Assembly: GCF_042852765.1 (NCBI RefSeq)
Contig: NZ_AP031414.1
Length of the DNA: 64,000 nt
Direction: 5' to 3' (one strand)
From: Schaedlerella glycyrrhizinilytica_A
Lineage (GTDB): Bacteria > Bacillota > Clostridia > Lachnospirales > Lachnospiraceae
Shown: piece after piece, positions 1 to 8,344 of the stretch
Numbering within the stretch: the stretch's first letter is position 1
Layout of the letters: the number at the start of each line of letters is the position of its first letter
Program-made: the position numbers and the translations under genes
Notes under the pieces: model-generated
What the model was told of the DNA's origin: nothing
Databases searched by the model: none
What the model saw: only the letters and a program-made list of their open reading frames with translations

Positions 1-491
1 AATCCGGTTGCCTCATGTCCTTTGAAATGGGTCAGACTGATGAAAATATCCGCGTCCATCACGGCGCGTCCGATCTTCGCTTTCTCGATATACTCGCCTC
101 CCTGCACCGGAACTTCAATATCATCGGTTCCTTTCAGACCGTCGCCGATCAGGATCGGACACCCAACCGTCATCGGGGTAAATCCGTTTTCCCATGCACA
201 ATACAAGTGTTCCAGCGCATTTTTCCGGCTTCCCGGATACAGCGTATTACAATCCGTCAGAAACGGCTTTCCGCCAAGTTCTTTCACAACATCCGCCACC
301 GCTTTCGCATAATTCGGACGCAGGAAACTCAGATTTCCCAGTTCACCGAAATGCATCTTGATCGCCACGAATTTATTTTCCATGTCGATCTCGGAGATCC
401 CCGCTTTTTTCATCAGGCGCTGAAGCTTCGTCGGAAGCCCCTCCCCTAACTTTGCACGAAAATCGGTGTAATATACTTTTGCTTTTTCCAT
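1..491 (-). CDS. DUF362 domain protein, C-terminus cut by window edge
   Basis: The protein is read from the ATG at 491 and runs off the left edge after about 163 codons, so the C-terminal half is missing. The visible part resembles the N-terminal part of DUF362 proteins, which in clostridia often carry a C-terminal ferredoxin domain; whether this one does cannot be seen. Recognisable stretches are FVAIKMHFGELGN, a GGKPFLTDCNTLY segment and ISLTHFKGHEATG near the edge. A strong ribosome site (GGAGGCGG) lies about 6 bases before the ATG. It starts 37 bases after the uracil permease stop, so it may be cotranscribed with it. The biochemical function of the family is poorly defined. Confidence 0.8.
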   Translation of the reverse strand, partial: MEKAKVYYTDFRAKLGEGLPTKLQRLMKKAGISEIDMENKFVAIKMHFGELGNLSFLRPNYAKAVADVVKELGGKPFLTDCNTLYPGSRKNALEHLYCAWENGFTPMTVGCPILIGDGLKGTDDIEVPVQGGEYIEKAKIGRAVMDADIFISLTHFKGHEATG

Positions 492-528
492 CTGAACCGC
501 CTCCTTTTCTTTTGTTGATTCTGCATTT

Positions 529-1782
529 TTATTCTGCATCATTTGTCAAATGGAATTTGTCCAATATATAAAATGCAAGACTTAAGACCATACCGACTAC
601 GCTGGCAAGCACCATGCCTTTCAGTTCAATATCTCCGAACTTTACCGCAATACCGGAAAGTCCCGTCACGAAAATGACGGAAGTCAGCGCCAGGTTTCTG
701 GACTTTCCGTAATCGACTTTGGAGTCCACAAGGATACGGATTCCGGATGTTCCTATCATTCCGTAGAGCAGGAATGAAATTCCGCCGATCACAGGTCCCG
801 GGATCGTACTGATCAGCGTAGATAATTTTCCTACGAACGAACAGACGATCGAAAGCACTGCCGCGCCCGCAATGACACGCACACTGTATACGCCGGTCAC
901 TGCCATCACACCGATATTCTCTCCGTATGTCGTTGTCGGAACCGATCCGATCATTCCCGAGAGCATCGTGGAAAAGTTGTCCGCAAACAACGTGCGGTGA
1001 AGTCCCGGATCTTTGATCAGATCCCGACCGACGATCTTGCTCGTCACGATCTGATGTCCGATGTGTTCCGAAGCAATGACCAGGATCACCGGGAGCATGA
1101 TCAGAATCGCCTCCATACTGAACTTCGGCGATGAGAAGTTCGGAAGCGCAAAGAACGAAGCCGCCTTTACTTCCGTAAAATCAACAATTCCACACACCAG
1201 CGCTGCCGCATATCCGGCGATCACGGCGATCAGGATCGGGATAACGGACAGAAACTTCCGAAACATGATCGAACCAAATACCGCAACTCCCAACGTCACA
1301 AAAAATACGATCGCATTTTCCGGCTGGATCTTTTCCTCCAGAAGTCCTGCATTGCTTGCCGCCGTACCGGATAATTCCAGTCCAATCAAAGCGACGACCG
1401 GTCCCATTGCAGCCGGAGGCAGTACCACGTCGATCCAGTCCGATCCGAACTTGTAAATAAGCAGCGCCAGAATACAGCCGCAGAAACCGACTGCCACAAA
1501 ACTTCCCAGCGCATATTCATAACCAAATTTTGTGATCACAATTCCCGCAGGCGCTAAAAACGCAAAACTGGATCCCAGATATGCCGGAGCTTTTCCTTTC
1601 GTGATCAGGATAAACAGCAATGTGCCAACGCCATTCATAAACAGTACGATCGCCGGATTGATCCCGAACACAAACGGAACGAGAACCGATGCCCCGAACA
1701 TCGCAAACATATGCTGGATACTCAAAGGGATCAGCAGCTTTGCCGGCACCTTTTCCTCAACCTGAATGATTCTTTTTTCCAT
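529..1782 (-). CDS. uraA: Uracil/xanthine permease (NCS2 family, UraA-like)
   Basis: A polytopic inner-membrane permease of the NCS2 nucleobase:cation symporter family, about 417 residues, the usual UraA length. It should import uracil (or a related oxo-base) with protons for pyrimidine salvage. Family features visible are IPLSIQHMFAMFGASVLVP near the N-terminus, SSFAFLAPAG, the ASEHIGHQIV motif of the substrate site and TTYGENIGVMAVTG. The start at 1782 is chosen because GAGAGGAAG precedes it at the right distance; an in-frame start at 1836 has no such site and overlaps the promoter. No pyrimidine biosynthesis gene is adjacent. The exact base transported is inferred from the family. Confidence 0.9.
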   Translation of the reverse strand: MEKRIIQVEEKVPAKLLIPLSIQHMFAMFGASVLVPFVFGINPAIVLFMNGVGTLLFILITKGKAPAYLGSSFAFLAPAGIVITKFGYEYALGSFVAVGFCGCILALLIYKFGSDWIDVVLPPAAMGPVVALIGLELSGTAASNAGLLEEKIQPENAIVFFVTLGVAVFGSIMFRKFLSVIPILIAVIAGYAAALVCGIVDFTEVKAASFFALPNFSSPKFSMEAILIMLPVILVIASEHIGHQIVTSKIVGRDLIKDPGLHRTLFADNFSTMLSGMIGSVPTTTYGENIGVMAVTGVYSVRVIAGAAVLSIVCSFVGKLSTLISTIPGPVIGGISFLLYGMIGTSGIRILVDSKVDYGKSRNLALTSVIFVTGLSGIAVKFGDIELKGMVLASVVGMVLSLAFYILDKFHLTNDAE

Positions 1783-1822
1783 AATCTTCCTCTCATTTCT
1801 CCTGTATTTTTCTTTCTTACCT

Positions 1823-1851
1823 ACTATATCATACAACGCCCCGGAGGTAAA
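1823..1851 (-). promoter_or_regulatory. Sigma-A-type promoter for the uracil permease
   Basis: On the minus strand a TTTACC -35 box (1846-1851) and a TATAGT -10 box (1823-1828) are separated by 17 bases, about 40 bases before the permease start. No riboswitch-like structure was recognised in the short leader. Confidence 0.6.
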
Positions 1852-1987
1852 CCGGTTATGTTTTACACAGGCTTAACAAACACTTCACCTCGATTTGGTT
1901 GCATAAAAAAACCGGAAAATCTTTATAAGGATTCCTGCATCCGATAAGGATACCGATCCTGCATCTCAAGAAAGGAGTTTACATAAA

Positions 1988-2683
1988 ATGCTTGAACTGA
2001 AAAAAATCAGAAAATCATTTGGCGGAAAGACTATTTTAAACGGTATCGATCTTCAAATTGAAGATGGAGAGATCATTTCCATTCTCGGTCCATCCGGAAG
2101 CGGAAAGATCACATTGCTGAATCTGATTCTCGGCATCACCGAGATCGACAGCGGCAAACTGATCTTCAATGGAAAAGATCTCACCGATGTCCCGATGGAA
2201 AAGCGCGGATTCAACATCGTCTTTCAGGATTATGCGCTGTTTCCGAACTTAAACACTTACGAAAATATCGTTTACGGGCTGAAAAACAATCCGGATCGTT
2301 CCACAAAAGAAGAAGTTGGAGAAATGATACGGCTTTTGAATCTGGAAGAACATTTAGACAAGAAGATCGAGCAGCTTTCCGGAGGGCAAAAGCAGCGTGT
2401 TGCCCTTGCCAGAACCATGGTCATGAAACCGAAAGTTCTTCTTATGGACGAACCTTTAAGCGCTTTGGACGGCGTGATCAAGGAGTCCATCAAAGAACGG
2501 ATCAAAATGATCGCGAGAGAATTTCATCTGACAACGATCATCGTCACCCATGATCCGGAGGAAGCGCTCACATTATCCGACCGTGTCCTGATCATCAACA
2601 ACGGAAAGATCTCACAGTTTGCCAGACCGGAAGAGATCATCCACCATCCGGACAATCCGGGAATTTATTTTAAACCAGCTTGA
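1988..2683 (+). CDS. ABC transporter ATPase, probable 2-aminoethylphosphonate importer
   Basis: A 231-residue importer ATPase of the FbpC/PotA/PhnT type without the usual C-terminal TOBE extension. The Q-loop (VFQDYALFP, about residue 78), signature LSGGQ (130-134), Walker B LLMDE (151-155) and the switch histidine (VTHDPEE) are all present. The Walker A loop reads GPSGSGKIT (34-42): the invariant Ser/Thr after the lysine, which binds Mg2+, is Ile41 (codon ATC). This would be expected to damage ATP hydrolysis. It is the first gene of a phosphonate operon and the permease starts 48 bases downstream. Substrate assignment comes from the neighbouring phnW and phnX. An AAGAAAGGAG ribosome site precedes the start. 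Confidence 0.85.
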   Translation: MLELKKIRKSFGGKTILNGIDLQIEDGEIISILGPSGSGKITLLNLILGITEIDSGKLIFNGKDLTDVPMEKRGFNIVFQDYALFPNLNTYENIVYGLKNNPDRSTKEEVGEMIRLLNLEEHLDKKIEQLSGGQKQRVALARTMVMKPKVLLMDEPLSALDGVIKESIKERIKMIAREFHLTTIIVTHDPEEALTLSDRVLIINNGKISQFARPEEIIHHPDNPGIYFKPA

Positions 2684-2731
2684 GATCAAACGAAGTAATA
2701 TTTTCACCTTATTTCAAAGTGAGGTCCGCGC

Positions 2732-5422
2732 ATGAAGAAAGAAGCTCTCCTCCCAAAGCTCAAACGTATGATCAGATCGCATATAGAACTGAAACTGATT
2801 TTTTTTGCGGTTCTGACGCTCTTTCTCTTTTTTCTTGCGGCGCCGATCGCCATGCTGCTTTTAAAATCGTTCCAAAGTTCCGGCGGCGCTTTCTGGACAC
2901 ATTATATTGAAGTATTTACCCGCAGCGGATTTTGGAGCGCCGTCGGAAACAGTTTTCTCGCTGCCGGAGGCAGCGCGCTGATCACGACAGTCCTCGCATT
3001 TTTGCTTGCGTACACGATCCATTACACGAACCTCCCTCACGGATTTCTGAAGATCATCCGCACCGGAGCCGTTCTCCCGATGCTGCTGCCGACGATCACA
3101 TACGGTTTTGCTCTGATCTACACATTTGGAAAGCAGGGGCTGCTCACCCGCATCCTCGGGCATCAATTGTTTCCGATCTACGGACTTCCGGGACTGCTGA
3201 TCGGCTATGTGATCTATACACTGCCGGTTGCATTTCTCCTGATCCACAACACGATGGGGTATATCGACAAGAAATTTATGGTCGTATCTGCTCTGATGGG
3301 AGACAAGAAAAGCGAAACCTTTTTTATCACAATCCTGCGTCCGCTGACCGGAACGCTTGCCGCCTCCTTTATCCAGAGTTTTTTCCTCGCCTTTACCGAT
3401 TTCGGTATTCCGGCATCCGTCGGCGGGCAATACGAAGTGCTGGCATCTCTTCTCTATGATGAAATGCTTGGAAGCATTCCGGATTTCAACAAAGGCGCCG
3501 TGATCGCCATGGTGATGCTCGTACCATCCGTGCTCAGTATTTTACTCCTGCATTATCTGGAGCGGTACAATGTGCGATACAACAAGATCTCCGCTGTCGA
3601 AAATGAGAAAAACCGGATACGGGACGTCTTCTGCGGGATTTTCTGCGGCATACTCCTCGTTGTGATGCTTCTGATCTTCGCCGTCATTTTCCTTGTGCCT
3701 TTTGTGCAGGAATGGCCCTATCAGCTTACATTTACAACGGAACATGTGCGGGAAGTATTTCAGGACCGGGTTCTTGCAGAAGTCTTTAAAAACTCGCTTC
3801 TCGTCGCATTTTTGACCGCATGTGCCGGCTCTCTGACCGCATACGGCGCTGCGCTTGTCACGGCGCGGAGCAAGCTGCCGCAAAACATGAAGAATATACT
3901 CGAGAGCATTGCGCTTGTGACAAATACGGTTCCCAGAATGGTCATTGGTATCGCATTTCTCCTGACATTCTCCGGAACTTCCCTGCAGAATACGTTTCTT
4001 CTGATGATCCTGTGCAACGTGGTGCATTATTTTTCCACGCCATATCTGATGATGAAAAGTTCGCTGGAAAAGATGAACGCCTCCTGGGAGACGACTGCGA
4101 TGCTGATGGGCGACAACTGGATGAAAACGATCTTCCGGGTCGTAACTCCCAACGCCCTGCCAACGCTTCTGGAAGTGTTCAGCTACTACTTTATCAACGC
4201 AATGGTGACTGTCAGCGCCGTCATCTTTATTGCCGGAGCCAGGACAATGGTCATCACAACGAAGATCAAAGAACTGCAACATTTTGCGGGATTCAATAAA
4301 ATTTTCGTGTTGTCGCTCTGCATTCTTTTTACGAATCTTGCCGCCAAAGGAATCTTTTCCCTGATCACGGTCTGGAGAGAGAATGCAAAGAAGAAAAATA
4401 CCGATTCAAAAAAGACCGGCGTCTTTATACGGCGCGCCGCACTTGCGGTCATGGCGCTGATCATCTGCTTTTTTGGCGTAAACGCGCTGTCCGGAAAATC
4501 CGAAGCCGAGCAGCCGGTCGTGATCTACTCCAATGCAGATGACGAAGCTGTCACCGCGATCAAACATGCACTGGACGAAAACGGATACAAAGACCAATAT
4601 CTCTTCCAGACATTCGGTACATCCGAACTGGGCGGAAAACTGATGGCAGAGGGAACTGCGATCGAAGCCGATCTTGTCACTATGAGTTCTTTCTATCTCG
4701 ACAGCGCCCAGAGCACCAACGAAATGTTTGCAGAACTGGATTTTTCTACGCCGACACTGGAACCGATGCCGTCCTATTATCGACCGCTCACTTCGCAGGA
4801 GGGCGCGATCTTTATCAACACAGAAGAAATGGATCGTCTTGGACTTCCGGTCCCGACATCGATCAAAGATCTTGCGGATCCGGTCTATGCAAATGAGATC
4901 TCTGTCACAGACATTAAGAGTTCTTCCACTGCATGGCTTCTGATCCAGGCTCTATTAGGCGCCTATGCAGAGGATGAGGCTCAGGAAATATTAAGCGGTA
5001 TCTACAAAAATGCGGGACCTCATCTGGAAGATTCCGGATCCGGTCCGATCAAAAAAGTCCGCTCCGGAGAAGTCGCCGTCGGTTTCGGTCTGCGCCATCA
5101 GGCTGTGGCAGATCAAAAAGACGGAATGCCGATCCTGGCGATCGATCCGGTCGAAGGGAATTATGCGCTGACCGAATCTGTTGCCGTGATTGACAAAAAG
5201 GAGAAAACAAACCCGCTCGCCATGGAAATGGCAGAATGCATCGTCAAATATGTGCGGGAAGAATTACAAGAGACCTATCCGAACCCACTCTACGAGGGTG
5301 AGACGGTAAATGAAGCTAACCAATCAGCCTATCCGAGCAAATTTCCGGAACCATTGACGACAGATCTGCTTACCGGACATCAGGAATTTTCGGAGCGCTG
5401 TAAAAAGAGAGATGATGGCTGA
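2732..5422 (+). CDS. Fused double ABC permease and periplasmic-type binding protein, probable 2-aminoethylphosphonate uptake
   Basis: An 896-residue fusion. Residues 1 to about 560 are two tandem BPD permease domains of the FbpB/PhnU-PhnV type, each with an EAA-like cytoplasmic loop (ALMGDKKSETFF and AMLMGDNWMKTIF). A further hydrophobic segment at about 568-588 (AALAVMALIICFFGVNAL) tethers a substrate-binding domain of the Fe3+/AEP class (about 589-860, starting PVVIYSNADDEAV). There is no lipobox cysteine: the binding domain seems to be held by a membrane helix. The last 35 or so residues look like the displaced N-terminus of PhnW read in this frame, so the native stop was probably near 5318. 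The reading frame overlaps the phnW open frame by 11 bases. Confidence 0.8.
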   Translation: MKKEALLPKLKRMIRSHIELKLIFFAVLTLFLFFLAAPIAMLLLKSFQSSGGAFWTHYIEVFTRSGFWSAVGNSFLAAGGSALITTVLAFLLAYTIHYTNLPHGFLKIIRTGAVLPMLLPTITYGFALIYTFGKQGLLTRILGHQLFPIYGLPGLLIGYVIYTLPVAFLLIHNTMGYIDKKFMVVSALMGDKKSETFFITILRPLTGTLAASFIQSFFLAFTDFGIPASVGGQYEVLASLLYDEMLGSIPDFNKGAVIAMVMLVPSVLSILLLHYLERYNVRYNKISAVENEKNRIRDVFCGIFCGILLVVMLLIFAVIFLVPFVQEWPYQLTFTTEHVREVFQDRVLAEVFKNSLLVAFLTACAGSLTAYGAALVTARSKLPQNMKNILESIALVTNTVPRMVIGIAFLLTFSGTSLQNTFLLMILCNVVHYFSTPYLMMKSSLEKMNASWETTAMLMGDNWMKTIFRVVTPNALPTLLEVFSYYFINAMVTVSAVIFIAGARTMVITTKIKELQHFAGFNKIFVLSLCILFTNLAAKGIFSLITVWRENAKKKNTDSKKTGVFIRRAALAVMALIICFFGVNALSGKSEAEQPVVIYSNADDEAVTAIKHALDENGYKDQYLFQTFGTSELGGKLMAEGTAIEADLVTMSSFYLDSAQSTNEMFAELDFSTPTLEPMPSYYRPLTSQEGAIFINTEEMDRLGLPVPTSIKDLADPVYANEISVTDIKSSSTAWLLIQALLGAYAEDEAQEILSGIYKNAGPHLEDSGSGPIKKVRSGEVAVGFGLRHQAVADQKDGMPILAIDPVEGNYALTESVAVIDKKEKTNPLAMEMAECIVKYVREELQETYPNPLYEGETVNEANQSAYPSKFPEPLTTDLLTGHQEFSERCKKRDDG

Positions 5423-6449
5423 CCACTGCACATGGGATGACGATTACAAACAGATCACCCAGAAGATCCGTGCAAAACTGCTGGAACTTGCCCATGTATC
5501 AGAGAAAGACTACACGGTAGTCTTGATGCAGGGCAGCGGAAGCTTCGGCGTGGAATCCATTCTGACCAGCGCCGTCGGAGAAGACGACACGCTGCTGATC
5601 ATCGCCAACGGCGCATACGGAGAGCGTATGGCTGATATCGCCGAGCACGCAAAATTAAACTATCTGATGTACCGTGTGAAGTATGACCGGATCCCATCCG
5701 CCGATGAAGTTGCCCATCTCCTCTCCCAACACCCGGAGATCACTCATGTTGCGATGGTACACAGTGAAACAACTTCCGGTATTTTAAATGATATTGCGTC
5801 TGTAACAAACGTTGTAAAATCTGCCGAAAAAACAATGATCGTAGACGCTATGTCCAGTTTCGGCGGCGTGGACATCCCGGTAGGCGAACTTGGGATCGAT
5901 TTCATCGTGAGCAGCGCCAATAAATGTATTCAAGGCGTTCCCGGCTTCTCGTTTATCATCTGTCGGCACGACAGTCTGGCTGCATGTGAGGGGAAAGCAC
6001 GGAGTCTCTCCCTGGATCTCTACGACCAGTGGAAAACAATGGAAAAAGACGGCAAATGGAGATTCACTTCCCCGACCCACACCGTACTCGCATTTGCAAA
6101 AGCACTGGAGGAACTGGACGAAGAGGGAGGGATCCCAGCGCGCTCCAAACGCTACTATGACAACAACCGTCTTTTGATCTCTGAAATGAAAAAAATGGGG
6201 ATCCGTCCGTATATCGATAACGAATATCAGGGACCGATCATCACGACATTTTTCTATCCGGAACATCACCAGTTCTCGTTTCAGAAAATGTACGAGTATA
6301 TCAAAGACCGCGGCTATGCGATCTATCCGGGAAAAGTGACAGACGCCGATACATTCCGGATTGGAAATATCGGAGAGATCTACGAGGAGGACATTCTGAA
6401 ACTGACAGCGATCCTCAAAGACTTCTTCGCGCAGATGAATGCCGACTGA
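5412..6449 (+). CDS. phnW: 2-aminoethylphosphonate-pyruvate transaminase, 5' end disrupted
   Basis: A PLP aminotransferase converting 2-aminoethylphosphonate and pyruvate to phosphonoacetaldehyde and alanine. The match runs from HCTWDDDYK through the PLP lysine region SSANKCIQGVPGF (Lys171 here) to the C-terminus. The family usually has about 20-30 more residues at the N-terminus, including an LLLTPGP motif. That segment is not encoded in this frame: the related sequence DLLTGHQEFSERCKKRD is read in the upstream gene's frame, and SAVKREMM joins the PhnW frame just before the ATG. A good ribosome site (GAGGGTGAG, 5294-5302) precedes an ATG at 5310, the likely original start, but that frame stops at once. 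It is therefore broken, or the sequence has small indels. Confidence 0.8.
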   Translation: MMADHCTWDDDYKQITQKIRAKLLELAHVSEKDYTVVLMQGSGSFGVESILTSAVGEDDTLLIIANGAYGERMADIAEHAKLNYLMYRVKYDRIPSADEVAHLLSQHPEITHVAMVHSETTSGILNDIASVTNVVKSAEKTMIVDAMSSFGGVDIPVGELGIDFIVSSANKCIQGVPGFSFIICRHDSLAACEGKARSLSLDLYDQWKTMEKDGKWRFTSPTHTVLAFAKALEELDEEGGIPARSKRYYDNNRLLISEMKKMGIRPYIDNEYQGPIITTFFYPEHHQFSFQKMYEYIKDRGYAIYPGKVTDADTFRIGNIGEIYEEDILKLTAILKDFFAQMNAD

Positions 6450-6522
6450 CAACCACACAAACCGCCCGCAGTTTGAACATAACTGGCCGGCAAAAAAAAG
6501 ACTTAGAAAGAGAGAACATTTT

Positions 6523-7299
6523 ATGCAGACACATAATCATATTGAAGCTGTTATTTTTGACTGGGCCGGAACAACGGTAGATTACGGATGCTTTGCACCG
6601 GTTCAGGTATTTACCGAAGTATTTACAAACGCCGGAGTTGCCCCGACGCCGCAGGAAGTGCGCGAGCCGATGGGGATGCTGAAATGGGATCACATCCGCA
6701 CGATGCTGGAAATGCCACGTATCAAACGGGAATGGATCCGTCTCTACGGGCAGGCCCCCACTGACACAGACGCTGACAAATTGTATGCAAGTTATGAACC
6801 GGCGCTCTTACATATCCTCACACGATACGCCGATCCGAAACCATATGTAGTTGAGACCATCGAAAAGCTCCGTGCTCTTGGCATCAAAATCGGATCCACT
6901 ACCGGATATACAGACATTATGATGGAGATTGTCGCTCCTCAGGCTGCCAAAGCCGGTTATGCACCGGACTGCTGGTTCAGCCCGGACTCCTGCAATAAGA
7001 AAGGAAGACCTTATCCGTATATGATCTTTAAAAATATGGAAGCACTTCAGATCGATTCCGTATCGAAAGTGATCAAAGCCGGAGATACCGTCGCAGACAT
7101 TCTGGTGGGAAAGAATGCCGGCGTATTCACGATCGGTATTCTCGACGGAAGTTCGGTCATCGGTCTGTCCGAGGCTGAATTTGAAGCATTGAGCGAAGAC
7201 GAAAAAAATGCGCTCCGAAAACATGCAGAACAGAAATATCTGGATGCCGGAGCCGATGCGGTTGTCCAAGATATCCGCGGGATCCTGGAATATCTGTAA
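6523..7299 (+). CDS. phnX: Phosphonoacetaldehyde hydrolase (phosphonatase)
   Basis: A HAD-superfamily enzyme that splits the C-P bond of phosphonoacetaldehyde, giving acetaldehyde and phosphate; it completes the AEP pathway begun by PhnW. The 258-residue length fits the family. The nucleophile Asp13 lies in FDWAGTTVDYG, and Lys54 in MGMLKWDHIR matches the Schiff-base lysine of phosphonatases. Downstream motifs are IGSTTGYTDIMM and the acidic loop KAGDTVADILVG. The start at 6523 is chosen because AGAAAGAGAG precedes it; an upstream in-frame ATG at 6439 overlaps phnW and would add 28 residues unlike the family. Last gene of the phosphonate operon. Confidence 0.93.
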   Translation: MQTHNHIEAVIFDWAGTTVDYGCFAPVQVFTEVFTNAGVAPTPQEVREPMGMLKWDHIRTMLEMPRIKREWIRLYGQAPTDTDADKLYASYEPALLHILTRYADPKPYVVETIEKLRALGIKIGSTTGYTDIMMEIVAPQAAKAGYAPDCWFSPDSCNKKGRPYPYMIFKNMEALQIDSVSKVIKAGDTVADILVGKNAGVFTIGILDGSSVIGLSEAEFEALSEDEKNALRKHAEQKYLDAGADAVVQDIRGILEYL

Positions 7300-7319
7300 T
7301 CACAAAAGAACAATCACCG

Positions 7320-7360
7320 GCGTCAGTGTACAAGAGGAAATGCGCTTTGTACGCTGACGC
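7320..7360. repeat. Palindromic element after phnX, one of three related hairpins
   Basis: Arms GCGTCAGTGTACAA (7320-7333) and TTGTACGCTGACGC (7347-7360) pair over 14 bases with one G-T wobble around a 13-base loop. It lies between convergent phnX and the MerR gene. It may stop transcription, but only a short A/T stretch follows. Related palindromes are at 11108-11190 and 59566-59691. Confidence 0.6.
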
Positions 7361-7442
7361 TAAAAATCTTATTTGCCAAAGGGATGTCGGTTCCGGTTCC
7401 GTCATCCCATTTTGCTGCTTTGCCCGAAAGCGGATTCCCTGA

Positions 7443-8264
7443 TCATGCAATCTCACAGACCAGTCTGGTAACGGCATCCCGCTCCTCCTGTACGACCAAC
7501 CCGTCAAACAGCGTATCTTCATAGCAATGCGCTCCCAGTACGATTTCCTGTGCCGATGCATACTGTACGAGCTGACGATACGTTTCCCCCAGATCTTTCC
7601 AATGTCCTTTATGGCACACAGTCAGATACTTTCCTTGCGGGCGTACTGTATACACACCACTTCTCGGCTTCTGATCCAACAATTGATAGCAGACGGAATA
7701 CCGCTCATATTCTTCCTCTAAAATGTTCGCCGTCTCCTGCCGGTATCCGATGGAATATGCGCTTCGGATCTTATGTTCCTCACAGTAATCCCATAATTTT
7801 CCGACGGCTTCCGCCCATCCCCGCTCATCGGATTTCTCCGCCCGGATCATGACCATATACCGCTCCGGCTCCTCGGTCACCCGGATTACTCCCGTCTCTT
7901 CCGTAAGCGTTCTCCGGATGATACCGCTTTTCTTTTTGATCCACTCTTTCATATGCTTCAGACGTTTCATCTGCTGATCGATCAGCTTTTCTTCCTCTCC
8001 GAAAAGCAGAAGCAAATGCTTGGGGCTTCTCTTACTCATATAACTGCGTATCTCCTCCAGCGGCATGTCCAATTCCCGCAAAATCTGGATCACCTCAAAC
8101 ACTTCCAACTGGTCGAACGAATAAAACCGGTATCCGTTTTCCCTCTTGATCTCCGGGGAAAACAATCCGATCTTATCATAATAAAATAAAGTATGTTTTG
8201 TCACTCCGGACAATTTTGCAAACTCTCCGGTTGTAATGTACCGTTCCTGATTCACTTTTTTCAA
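7443..8264 (-). CDS. MerR-family activator with GyrI-like ligand-binding domain
   Basis: A 273-residue regulator of the BmrR type. Residues 10-75 are the MerR winged helix (YITTGEFAKLSGVTKHTLFYYDK), followed by a coiled-coil dimerisation helix to about residue 120. The rest resembles the GyrI-like effector domain that binds drug-like or amphipathic ligands. It is divergent from the MATE pump at 8345, and the 80-base gap holds a promoter with the long spacer typical of MerR targets. The inferred role is ligand-dependent induction of the pump. The start at 8264 is supported by a GAGGGAG-like site before it. Confidence 0.9.
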   Translation of the reverse strand: MKKVNQERYITTGEFAKLSGVTKHTLFYYDKIGLFSPEIKRENGYRFYSFDQLEVFEVIQILRELDMPLEEIRSYMSKRSPKHLLLLFGEEEKLIDQQMKRLKHMKEWIKKKSGIIRRTLTEETGVIRVTEEPERYMVMIRAEKSDERGWAEAVGKLWDYCEEHKIRSAYSIGYRQETANILEEEYERYSVCYQLLDQKPRSGVYTVRPQGKYLTVCHKGHWKDLGETYRQLVQYASAQEIVLGAHCYEDTLFDGLVVQEERDAVTRLVCEIA

Positions 8265-8271
8265 CTCCCTC

Positions 8272-8304
8272 TTGACTATCGAGTTACCCTATACTTTATG
8301 ATAG
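8272..8304 (+). promoter_or_regulatory. MerR-type promoter and operator for the MATE pump
   Basis: A TTGACT -35 (8272-8277) and a TATGAT -10 (8297-8302) are separated by 19 bases, the over-long spacing that MerR activators correct by untwisting DNA. The spacer sits inside an inverted repeat with outer arms CTATC (8276-8280) and GATAG (8300-8304). Confidence 0.7.
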
Positions 8305-8344
8305 CAGTTATGTAGAAAAATAGCAACAAATCAGGAGGCTCACA

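Noticed and set aside
1920..1975. Direct repeat-like CCTGCATC units before the phosphonate operon as an operator
   Set aside because: Only two short partial copies, no dyad symmetry, and no regulator gene in the operon.
3542..4282. A 246-codon minus-strand frame within the phosphonate permease
   Set aside because: Antisense to clear permease sequence, Cys/His-rich, no ribosome site and no domain.
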